A DNA stretch of 64,000 bases from Astrocystis sublimbata. Lineage: Eukaryota > Ascomycota > Sordariomycetes > Xylariales > Xylariaceae. The notes beneath the pieces were generated by a model. That model was not told where the DNA came from, did not search any database, and saw nothing but the letters and a program-made list of their open reading frames with translations. The position numbers were made by a program, and so were the translations under genes. Where the stretch lies: contig JAJNNY010000022.1 in assembly GCA_022453515.1 (NCBI GenBank), positions 62,001 to 126,000 of the forward strand. The letters are read 5' to 3'. This document shows, piece after piece, positions 54,895 to 64,000 of the stretch (position 1 is the first letter of the stretch; each line of letters starts with the position of its first letter).

Positions 54895-57412
54895 ATGGTG
54901 TCGGCTCCCGCCGTGCGGCACGCCCTGCCGCTTCCCCGGCGCGGCGCCGCCATCGCACACCACCTCATTGCGCCCAACTGTCCGAGGCCGAGGAGCAGTC
55001 CCTTCGCCCATCTTGGAGCTCCCCAGCGCTCGAGTGCTCCGGCATCGCCCCCGTTCTCTGCCTCCTCTTTTGCCACCCAATCTCCTTCCAGATTCCGCCG
55101 GCCGAACCCATCCGGCCCCTCTTCGTTCCTCCCAACGCCGACGAGCCTCGGGCTCCGCGCTGCTTCGGCAAGGCCCTTCTCCATCACGCGCATAAACAAC
55201 AAGGACACACAAAACAGCCCTACGGCCAAGCCCCCGACAATTGCGGCCTCTCAATCCACCGGCGTCCCGGACAAGGCCGAGACCTTGGTAAAGGATGCGG
55301 TCGAGGAATCTACCGCCCTCGATAAGCACCACCACGCCTCTTCCCTCGACAGCGGCACCAAGGGGGGCAGGCTCAATCTAAGGGCACGCCTCACCAGGGA
55401 AAAGGACGACACTAGGAGATGGTCCGCCTTGAAAGAGGTATGGCGACTGCTGCGAATCGCGAGCCGCGAGAAGTGGCCGCTGGCAGGCGCTGTTTGCCTG
55501 CTCCTCGTCTCGTCCGCCGTCACCATCAGTGTTCCTCTTACCATCGGAAAGGTCATGAGTAAGGAACCCTTGCTCCCAAGATTGCTGCGACGGTTGGAAA
55601 TTGTGTTGAGCTAATCTGATTACTCTAGATCTCGCCACGAGCGATAGCGATGCTGAAGCTAAGATCTTCGGTCTGACCCTGTATCAGTTCTTCCCGGCTC
55701 TGGCACTCATTTTCACCCTCGGCGCAGCAGCTAACTTTGGTCGCGTTATCCTCCTTCGAGTCATCGGCGAGCGCGTTGTTTCGCGCATGCGCTCCCAGCT
55801 GTATCGCAAGACACTGGCCCAGGAGGGCGAGTTCTTCGACGCCAATAAGGTCGGTGACCTGACTTCTCGCTTCATTGCCGACACCACTATCGTAGGCAAG
55901 AGCATAACCCAGAATGTCTCCGACGGCCTCCGAGCTCTGATCAGCTGCTGTGCAAGTTTCGTCGCAATGGCGTGGATCAGTCCCAGTCTCGTCCTGACCA
56001 TCTTCCTCGCCGCTCCCTTCATCGGTGCTGGTACGATCATATACAGTCGCGTTGCGAGGCGCTTGGCTACCAAGTCGCAGAAAGCCCTAGGTGCTCTGAA
56101 CAGGATCGGCAACGAGCGATTGGAAAGCGTGCGCACCATCCAGGCCTTTGCCGCCGAGTCCAAGGAAGTCGGTCGCTACAACACGCAGGTTAGGAAGCTG
56201 TTCAACATCGGAAAGACCCAAGCCCTGATGGACGCCCGCTTCTTCGCCCTCAACGGCTGGCTCGGCAACATGATCGTCATCGGCCTTCTCTGGCACGGCG
56301 GCAGTCTCGTGCGAGAAGGGTTCCTCACACTCGGTGACCTGACGACTTTCATGATGTACGCTGTATACGCCGGAACGAGCGTCATTGGCGTCACTAGTTT
56401 TCTGTCCGAGCTCATGAAGGGCGTGGGAGCCGCGACCCGCCTTTTCGAGCTCGAAGACCGCAAGCCCACGATCCCGCCTACCATCGGCGCCCCGATAGAG
56501 TCCGCCAAAGGCGCCATTGAATTCGCGGACGTCTCCTTCGCGTACCCCACACGCCCTGACAACAGGATCTTCAAAAACATGAGCTTCTCGATACCGGGCG
56601 GCAGCAACGTGTGTATTGTGGGACCCTCGGGCGGCGGCAAGTCCACCGTCACCTCGCTTCTGTTGCGCTTCTACGACCTCGACAGCGGAACCATCCGCAT
56701 CAACGGGACGGACATCTCCGCGATGAACGCAAAGTCGCTCCGGCGGAAGATCGGCGTTGTCTCCCAGGAACCTGTTTTATTCTCCGGGACAATAGCAGAG
56801 AACATCGCGTACAGCAACCCCTCGGCCGACCGGGGCGCCATCGTCCAAGCCGCGTCGCGCGCCAACTGCACCTTCATTTCCAAACTGACCAAGGGTCTCG
56901 ACACGGAAGTCGGCTCGCGCGGCACGCAGCTCTCAGGCGGGCAGAAGCAGCGCATCGCCATCGCTAGGGCCCTCTTGAAAAATCCAGATATCCTCATCCT
57001 TGACGAGGCGACGTCCGCGCTAGACGCCGAGTCCGAGGTCGCGGTGAACGCGGCGCTCGCGCAGCTCATGAACGGGAACATGACGACGATTTCGATAGCG
57101 CATCGTCTCTCGACGATTAAGCGGAGTGATATCATTATCGTGCTGAATAACGAGGGCGCGGTCGCTGAGACGGGGTCCTATGATACCCTGAGCAAGAATG
57201 AGAGGAGCGCGTTCAGTAAGTTGATGGAGTGGCAGATGACCGGGGGCGAGAATCCGCATCCGCAACAACCTGCGCCGTATCGGCCGGAGCATCAGCGTCA
57301 TAACGAGGCAGAAGAGTTGGGTGAGGAGGGAACCACTGAGGAGTTTGAGGAGATTTATGAGGATGAAGCGGGGTCGAAGGAGGAGGAAAAGGGGGAGAAG
57401 AGGCGGAAGTAA
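54895..57412 (+). CDS. MDL1: Mitochondrial ABC transporter, Mdl1 type
   Basis: The model has two exons, 54895-55558 and 55629-57412 (70-nt intron), encoding 815 aa. The first 120 residues are rich in Arg, Ser, Pro and Ala with few acidic residues, a mitochondrial presequence. The membrane domain follows: WPLAGAVCLLLVSSAVTISVP, the EGEFFDANKVGDLTSRFIAD coupling region, and further hydrophobic segments. The nucleotide-binding domain has the Walker A GPSGGGKST, Q-loop GVVSQEPVLFSGTIAENIAY, signature LSGGQKQR, Walker B ILILDEATSALD and the H-loop SIAHRLST. It is a half-transporter of the ABCB family; yeast Mdl1 dimerises in the inner membrane and exports peptides produced by the m-AAA protease. 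The C-terminal tail is Glu-rich (EELGEEGTTEEFEEIYEDEA). Confidence 0.94.
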
Positions 57413-59210
57413 ATGTATATGGTATTGGGCATGGGCATATTATTCTGCGCCCTCACGAGAATCGCGACTATCAAAAGATATGTGGCTTGGGAGACGTATC
57501 TAGCATGGGATGAGAGGGGATGCATGCGTCGAGGGGGTATTGTTTTAATATTGGCTTGTTGTACATGTACATATATGTATCTCTTCTCTAAGCGGCATTA
57601 TTTCTTGTTCTTGTTCTTCCTGTTCTTCTTACTTTTTATTTTTGTTCTTGTTTTCGATATGGATCGAGTTCCTGCTCTGGAAGGGAGTAGGGATGAAAAA
57701 AATGGAGAGACGAAGGTTGAGGGACGGAAGGGGATACGTGTACATGTGTAAATAAACATAGAGAATCAGGTACGGCCTTTAGGGATTGATACCATAGACA
57801 TTAAAAACCGCGATGGTAAATACGAGGCTTGAGATTATACTAGTAATGTTGAGACTTCCAAGCTTCCCCTCAACTTCTATGTATTCACATCGTACAAGCT
57901 GCCTAGGCCTAGGTACTATTTAGGTACACCAAGTTGTGTAAATACACTCACTATAAGGAATCGGAAGATGGATTTCGTTCTTGGACGCATATCTCTAACA
58001 AGGAAGTTTTTGTGAAAGCCAATGATATTTATGCCTTTGACGTACTTTCGTCTTTTTATACTCCGGAATCAGAACCAGTGATTAATGTCTGGTCACTGCT
58101 CACTCTGCTTGAAGAAGCTACCAATGCTCTAACCGGGCGGAGCGTACTTTAGGTATTACCTACAGAGGTGCCGATGTCGAAGTTGTGTGCCAGCAGGTGG
58201 GAAGCTGAACACTCAATCAATCCTTCGGATGGTTGTAATTTCTACTTTGTAGATTGTGTTGACGTCAGGAAACTTAATACTCAAGCTCGAGATAGAAATG
58301 GAGATGGAGTCCGTGGGATTCTTTCATACGAGGTGGCAGGAGAGAGGACGGGGTTAAGGAACTGATGGTCTGGAAGAAAGAATGAATATATTGCCTTACT
58401 TGCACCTTATAAGTTGTCTTTTATTACCGCCTTCGGACTAGCTGCCTCTTGAGCTTCGCAGGTAGCTGGTGCTGGCTCTTAGAGTGGTCATGTCGAACTT
58501 ATTTTATAAACGAATCGATAGTATGTGACCTACCGGATAGATGGAATCGGATCTACAGTCTGTCCGTCCTTGTTAGTGGTTACCAGGCGGGCGCTCAATC
58601 TCTCCGGACTGGGTGGGGCGTTGTAGCCGAGGGCGGCAAGGGCTGGGCTCAGCTGGATGACTTAGCCAGTCCGCCCAGTGCCGCAGGCTCGGCAGGCAAG
58701 GGATAATATAATTAATTATACTCACTAGCGCCCGCGATGGGTCTTGTCCAGGATGCCAGGGCCGGTGACATGTGAAATCGAGGTTCATTAAATCCACTTG
58801 GGTCTCATTCGACGGGATACGAAGCATCATGTCGCTTCAACCACTTCGTTCAGTCAACTAACATCAAATTGCCAAGGAGACAAAGGGCATTCAAAAGGTG
58901 CATGCGCAACTTCGGATCCCTTCAATTCTCAATTGTAATTAGGACTTGCTGCACATCGCCCATTTAAATAAAAACAAAAAGTCATAAAGATCAAAGGTCA
59001 GTTCAGCTCTCTCACGTAAGCCTGACGTCGTGCTGTTTACTAAGTAAATGACAAGATAAGGCAAGCAGACAGGCGTCATTGAAGGCATTCAACCCCCCAT
59101 TGCCATTTGCAAACCCAACCTTGACTTACACATTAAGTGAGAAAGAGAAAGCACTGAGATCCTACTTATCTTATCTACTTACCTATTAGTAGCATCGCCA
59201 AACCAGCAAA
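57413..59210. other. Intergenic region, tandem + genes
   Basis: A 1.8-kb stretch with the 3' end of the transporter gene (T- and TTC-rich, 57600-57660) and the promoter of the lipase gene. Short ORFs at 57421-57751 and 57934-58152 have no family features. No gene is supported. Confidence 0.5.
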
Positions 59211-60421
59211 ATGGTTCAAATCACAGAAGGGTCATTCGCCATTGACGGCACAAGCCTCTTCACGAAGACATGGCTGGTAGGTCTGAAAGCCACATACTAT
59301 GAAGTTCTTACAAACAAACATATTAACATCTATAATACCCAACACCCGTCCTTTCACGCATTACACGCCCGCTAACATTGGGACGGCGCCAGCCCGATGG
59401 CCCAGCTAAAGCCAAGTTGATCATGTTCCACGGCTTCAGCGACCACGTGGACCGCTACTACGGGTTCTTCCCGCATCTCGCCGAGCACGGCATCGCCGTG
59501 TACGGCATCGACCAGCGGGGCTGGGGCCGGAGCGCGACGAAGCACAGCGACCAGGGCAAGACGGGGCCGACGACGCGCGTGCTCGCCGATATGGCCGCCT
59601 TCATCCGCTCGCAGCTGCCCTCGGAAATTCCTGTCTTCGTGCTGGGGCATTCGAGTAAGTCTCAACACTGGTCCAGTTCACTTCACTTCAATTCACCACG
59701 ATGAGGGCGATGTGATCGTACTGGAATGCGCATGCCGGCCAGAGTGGACGGCGCATGATGGATGTATAAATAAATAAATAAATAAATCGATAAACGAGAG
59801 AGAGTCTTACTGACCAAACAACCCCATTGCTCAGTGGGCGGCGGCCAGGTTCTCACCCTCGCCTCCTCGCCGAAGTACGAGGACGTGATCACGCAGATCC
59901 GCGGCTGGATCCTCGAGGCGCCCTTCGTCGGCTTCGCGCCCGAGCTGCAGCCGTCCTGGCTCGTCGTGGCCTCGGGGCGTCTCGCGGCCAACGTGGTGCC
60001 GCACTTCAAGCTGCACCGGCCCATCCCCCCCGAGGACATCACGCGCGACAAGGAGGTGCAGGAGAGCATCCGCAACGACGCGCTGATGCACGACTACGGC
60101 ACCCTCGAGGGCCTGGCCTCGATGCTGGACCGCACGGCCGACCTGTCGAGCGGCAAGCTCGTCCCCTGCAAGGCCGTCCGGTCCCTGCTCGTCACGCACG
60201 GGACCGCGGACAAGGCCACCAGCTTCGACAAGTCGAGGGCCTGGTTCGATAGGCACCAGGCCGGCATCCCCGACGCGAGCTTCAAGGCGTACGAGGGCGG
60301 CGCGCATCAGTTGCATGCGGACCTGGGGAAGGAGGAGTTCTATGAGGATGTGTGCAGGTGGATTGTTGAGAGGGTGGATGGGGAGGGGGGTCAGAAGGGG
60401 GCTGTCAGTGCTCATTTGTGA
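59211..60421 (+). CDS. Monoacylglycerol lipase (alpha/beta hydrolase)
   Basis: The model has three exons, 59211-59276, 59393-59654 and 59835-60421, in exact frame, encoding 304 aa. It begins MVQITEGSFAIDGTSLFTKTW. The oxyanion-hole segment is IMFHGFSDHVDRY. The lipase motif GHSMGGGQ is restored only when intron 2 is removed, the nucleophile being S109. The other catalytic residues are D235 (THGTADKAT) and H267 (GGAHQLH). The order and length match Yju3-type monoglyceride lipases of lipid droplets and mitochondrial outer membrane, which release glycerol and fatty acid from monoacylglycerol. Intron 2 contains a short TAAA repeat. Exon 3 is very GC-rich in third positions. Confidence 0.93.
59765..59787. 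repeat. (TAAA)n microsatellite in the lipase intron
   Basis: About five to six tandem TAAA units lie in intron 2 of the lipase gene. Confidence 0.85.
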
Positions 60422-60963
60422 GGATGAGGATAAGGTCGGAGAGGGAGAGGGAGAGGAAGGGATATGATTTGCTTGCTGTTCTGAATTCTTTGGGGTTTCT
60501 GGAGTCTAAAGGTGATTACTTAGACGAATTGCAGATGTTGGTTCTTGAGATGGTCTTATGAATAGCCTCAAAGGTCAGATCTACGAGTTTGAGCTGCTGG
60601 AGAATGGAAGCTGGAGAACTCTTACTGACGATGCCAGTATTATTTGGGATGAAACGAATAAATGAGCAAAAGTGTCACTTCATGCAATCCACGAGATTTG
60701 TATTACGTCAAGATGATCCTTTGTGATGTCTGTGTACCTCATCTAATCCGGGAGTATAATGTATGTTGATTATATACCTGGAATCGCCCGTCTACTACTA
60801 ATGTTCTATTGAACACACAGATAAAATGTGATGTGATATGTTCCGGATGATCGATATCCACCAAAATGGCAATGTGATGTATCGTTTTCCGGTGCACTAT
60901 ATCTGGTTGGTGACGATAACCAGCACTGCACTTGTGACGTCCTCTTCGTTTTCTAAATACACC
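60422..60963. other. Intergenic region between convergent genes
   Basis: These are the 3' regions of the lipase gene (+) and the DNA polymerase gene (-). No other feature seen. Confidence 0.6.
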
Positions 60964-62988
60964 CTAACCCGTACATCGCTCCTCCGGAGAAAGCCATGTC
61001 AGGCCCAACTTCTCAAAAACTCGCTTCTCGGCCGTCAGAAGGTCCGGGGCGGGATTTCCGTCCGCGTCACTCTCCAAATCGACCCAGTCACCGCCATCGT
61101 CACGCCTTCGGACCCCGCTACTATCGAACTTCAGCCGCTTCACCTTCTTGCAGTACCGTCTCAGATCTCGCTCGAACGTCGTGCCACCCGACCAGCCCAC
61201 TACCGCGCATCCAGCTGTTTTCCAGGGGCTTACTATGACGAGCTGTTAGCATTGCCGTTTCGTGCGACAGATACCAAGACTAGCCAGACTTACTGATGAT
61301 ATCGACCCTCCGGTGGAGGTTGGGGTTCTTGGAGACTGCGGTCTGATCCCACCTGGGATCCTGCCACACAACCAAAGCCTTGTCCAACGTATCAAACCCA
61401 GCCCCCGCCTTGGTCTCGCCCTTCCAGGGGACAGGAGTCTGGCCGCGCTCGCTATTCTTGGAGCTGAGAGTAAGCGTATGTGTGATATGTTCCGTCTTAT
61501 CCAGGCTCGTCACAATCTCGTTGATGAAGTATTCCGTGGCTTTCGGGTCCGGATGGCTCAGCACCACATCTACATCGCCGCTCGCTGCTTTCCCTCTGCG
61601 ATACCCGCCGACCACGACCATCTGGAATCCCTTCTTTATCCTGTTCGCGCGCTCTAAGATAGTGTTCGAGATGGCTTCGACCTCGGCACGGGGGATATTC
61701 TCCTGCAGTTCCTCGTAGTACTTCACGCCGATCTGCTGCACGCGTGTGATCTTGTCCCAGCCATGCTTGACGATGTCGTCCAGGTCCCGCCAGCCGCGGT
61801 TGTAGAACTCGTTGGCGGTCTTGGCGCCCACGCCCCAAATATCGTAGAACAAGAGCAGGACTTTCATCTTCGGGTTTGAGGCGGCTTGTTGCACGTCCTC
61901 TAGGAAACCGGTGTCGTTCCATTGCCTGTAAAGCTCGACGATCTTGGGACCGCAGCCGTGGAGACGGGCAACTTCTGCCTACCATATCAATATGAGGCCG
62001 AGAGGATATGTAGAAAGGGAAGGAGAAGGCCAGTCTTACCAGCGGCGGACGAGATAAGGTACGGATATGCTGCCACTGCCGCAATGCTCGTCGAGTAGGC
62101 GCGGACGCCCACCTCGTCCATCTCCAGGGTCCTGAAGGTCCTCATCTTCTTGAGCTGCTCGATGAACTCGCTATTCGGGCCATCGGGAGGCGTGGGACGT
62201 TGGCAGGCATACTCTGTGTGCAGTAGATAGTCCGGGACAGGCGGTAGTCGCGCAGCTCTGTCATGCTCCGACGTTGATTCCTGGACGAGATGCGGGCGCT
62301 TGGCGGGCTGTGATCGCGGGTGCTGTGCCGCGTTTGCATAGCCATGGGACTTGAACTGGCTTTGTGGTGTCGGGCGGCTGCTGCTGACGTCGTCCTCCCT
62401 CGCACGTTTGAGTATATCCTCTGCGTTCACGACTGGCTTACTTGGTGGAACCACCTTCTTCCGCCCTTGGTAGACTAGATATTCCTTGACTGGTAGTATC
62501 TGTCCCTGGGCGAGACTGTCGGTAAACCACGGCAACCGGACGACTTGGACCATTGAGGCGTCCACCTCCTCAGCTTCATGCGCGCCATTATTCACGTCGA
62601 CCGAACGGCCCTTTTTAGCTTCTTTTCCCTTTTTGGCTTCCCCAGATTCACTTTCCGTACCTGAGGCTGTGGTGTCTCCCGCGCCAGAAGCTATCGCCGT
62701 TGAAGGCGAGAGCTTCCTGCGCTTCGCTGGCGGCTGGGGAGCGGCCAAGCTCTCATCTGCCCCATGCCCGTTTCCAGACGGTGTCGGGATAATCTCGTCG
62801 GTGAAGACTTTGCGCGACCTCAGCTCGAGAATGGCGCGTGGTTTCTTGCTGACCTTCCCCAGCACGATCTGCGCCTCGTTGATGTTGTACGTCAATGTAG
62901 GAATGCGACCCTCCAGCTCGGGCAACTCTTCGGGCTGGAAGTGCGCAGGCAGCAAGAAGATGGTGGGGAACGCGAGACCGCCTGCCAT
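60964..62988 (-). CDS. POL4: Family X DNA polymerase (Pol4, beta/lambda type)
   Basis: The model has three exons, 62040-62988, 61294-61974 and 60964-61232, joining exactly to give 632 aa. The start MAGGLAFPTIFLLPAHFQ is the first in-frame ATG. A BRCT-like region covers the N-terminus (LPELEGRIPTLTYNINEAQI, VQVVRLPWFTDSLAQGQIL) and is interrupted by a disordered insert of about 80 residues carrying KRRK and KKGKEAKKG. The helix-hairpin-helix region includes FYDIWGVGAKTANEFYNRGW. The palm has the catalytic pair D450 and D452 (SGDVDVVLS) and the third Asp D541 (RRVDIIISPW), followed by GWSGGTTFERDLRRYC. In yeast Pol4 fills gaps in non-homologous end joining and base-excision repair. The acceptor of intron 1 is the CAG just after a TAG; this choice restores AEVARLHGCGPKIVEL. 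Confidence 0.93.
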
Positions 62989-63938
62989 CTGATACAAGGG
63001 ACGACGAACACCACGGTTGTGTGCAATTGGAAGCTTCTTTGCACGCCTCCTCCTACGTGCGCCTCGGTGGTCTGGCCTCCGGCTTAGGCAGCATCCCCGG
63101 CCTGGTCAGAGGCCTGTGAACCTGGGGTGAATTTTTCGATGGACAAGAGCTAGTCAAGTTGGTTGCATGTCGTAATTTGATGGAATATTCGACGATGTTG
63201 AAAAATTCTGGCCAAATGGTGTAAATGTAACATGAAATGCAGGAGCCCCAGCAGATAGTATGCAACATCTCATTGTCGAACTTTTACGTCATGGTGAATA
63301 TCGATGAATTAGGAATGGTCACTTGCGTTCTAGACTCTAATGTATTGATGCCCGCCTTCTTTCCTCTCCGCATCGCGGTTGGAGTAATTTGCAACAGACG
63401 GCAGGCTGTTGGCCTTTGTCAGTGACTACCGGTACCGTGTACCAATAAGGGACTTCGTGTCAAGAGCGGAAACCCGACACTTGGATACTGTCAAGCAGTA
63501 TACCTATCTAACTTGCTGCACGCTTGCTCTAAGCAAGACATGATTATCTCATTGTTATGGCCCGAGGTCTGCTGTACCTTTGGAGTTGGAGTATACGAGT
63601 GGGTGGGGAAAAGCTAACGTTCCAGTAGTTGGCTGGATTATATCTCCTCGATCTAAGAAGCACCCACTTACACCAATATCGTCCCCTTTTAACAAGAGGC
63701 TATGAGCAGACGCCCGATCCCGCCCACACCCACACTCGGATGACGTAAGTCGTTGATGGCAGAGATGAGCAGCGCAGACATTGTTGCGGACGTTGAGATG
63801 TATGCGACTGCAATTTTACAGGTGTGTCCGTATCCTCGACGAGACTTTGATGTCGTCAGCCAATCGCGCCCACGCGGAATGCAGCAGAGGGTTGAGGCAT
63901 CACTTCAGTCGGCCTTTAAGACGCTACCAACCGCCAAT
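62989..63938. other. Intergenic region between divergent polymerase and F-box-like genes
   Basis: A 0.95-kb shared upstream region. A TGACGTAA element at 63741-63748 is the only motif noted. No gene seen. Confidence 0.5.
63741..63748 (+). promoter_or_regulatory. Candidate CRE/ATF (bZIP) site TGACGTAA
   Basis: An exact TGACGTAA lies 191 nt before the start codon of the F-box-like gene. This is the type of site bound by Atf1-like bZIP factors in fungi. A single 8-mer can occur by chance. Confidence 0.3.
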
Positions 63939-64000
63939 ATGGGAATCTTGAACTGTCTACCGCCGGAACTTATGACATTGGTTCTTCATATGCTCGATCT
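63939..64000 (+). CDS. F-box-like protein, N-terminus only (cut by window edge)
   Basis: The ATG at 63939 opens MGILNCLPPELMTLVLHMLD before the window ends. The pattern Leu-Pro-x-Glu-Leu followed by hydrophobic residues at helical spacing is typical of the start of an F-box. If right, the product would link substrates to an SCF ubiquitin ligase through Skp1. Only 20 codons are visible, so this is tentative. Confidence 0.55.
   Translation, partial: MGILNCLPPELMTLVLHMLD

Noticed and set aside
54718..55335. 205-codon antisense ORF opposite the ABC transporter presequence
   Set aside because: The plus-strand frame continues into a clear Mdl1-type transporter. The antisense product is Gly/Arg-rich with no features.
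57421..57751. ORF with hydrophobic Phe/Leu run after the ABC transporter
   Set aside because: The hydrophobic run comes from a TTC/TTT-rich 3' region. It overlaps the likely 3' untranslated region.
1..64000. CRISPR arrays, 5S rRNA or secondary-metabolite gene cluster
   Set aside because: No regularly spaced direct repeats, no recognisable 5S sequence and no polyketide, peptide-synthetase or terpene genes were seen. The SDR and APH genes stand alone.

Overview
This 64 kb window is nuclear DNA of a filamentous ascomycete (Pezizomycotina), most likely a Sordariomycete. The reasons are dense single-gene loci on both strands, introns mostly of 50-150 nt with GTAAGT-like donors, CTAAC branch points and CAG/TAG acceptors, an intron-split calmodulin of the usual fungal layout, and fungal-type protein families (Ecm14, GtaA glutaminase, Sec39, Tlg2, Rtt103, Pol4, Mdl1). 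No operon, virus, CRISPR array or recognisable biosynthetic cluster was found. Gene models were built by hand from splice motifs and frame continuity. Almost every multi-exon model keeps an exact open frame.

Layout, left to right: Ecm14 pseudo-carboxypeptidase (+, 190-2024); OXNAD1-like NAD(P)H/FAD oxidoreductase (+, 3209-4790); AP-1 gamma adaptin (-, 5355-8279); MAPEG/microsomal GST (+, 9950-10800); an unknown 610-aa fungal protein (-, 11343-13473); an NDUFS5-like complex I subunit (-, 14708-15185); a 299-bp MITE in the shared upstream region; Sec39 (+, 16009-18839); an unknown 1208-aa acidic protein (-, 19844-23601); an RRM/RGG RNA-binding protein (-, 25370-26598); secreted GtaA-type glutaminase (-, 28238-30847); a short-chain dehydrogenase (+, 34133-35154), tail to tail with the NatB acetyltransferase Nat3 (-, 35199-35834); an unknown 390-aa protein (-, 36932-38198); an APH-family kinase-like protein (-, 39509-40450); the Rtt103-like CID protein (-, 41179-42653); clathrin light chain (+, 44463-45304); a Cox7-like cytochrome oxidase subunit (-, 45731-46281), head to head with a mitochondrial PPR-type protein (+, 46870-49455); the Tlg2 syntaxin (-, 49879-51197); calmodulin (+, 52555-53605); an intron-containing tRNA-Arg(UCU) (-, 54435-54520); an Mdl1-type mitochondrial ABC transporter (+, 54895-57412); monoglyceride lipase (+, 59211-60421); Pol X family DNA polymerase (-, 60964-62988); and the first 20 codons of an F-box-like protein (+, 63939 to the edge).

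The genes are mostly conserved housekeeping functions and do not form one pathway. Two loose themes appear. Membrane traffic is represented by AP-1 gamma, clathrin light chain, Sec39 and Tlg2. Mitochondrial function is represented by the NDUFS5-like subunit, the Cox7-like subunit, the PPR protein and Mdl1. I see no sign that the grouping is more than chance.

The least explained material is (a) a short palindrome, TACCTAGGTA, scattered through intergenic DNA far more often than chance; (b) the TA-flanked MITE between two divergent genes; (c) the 1208-aa acidic protein with three copies of a short basic helix-like repeat; and (d) a few orphan or relic-like ORFs in long intergenic gaps.
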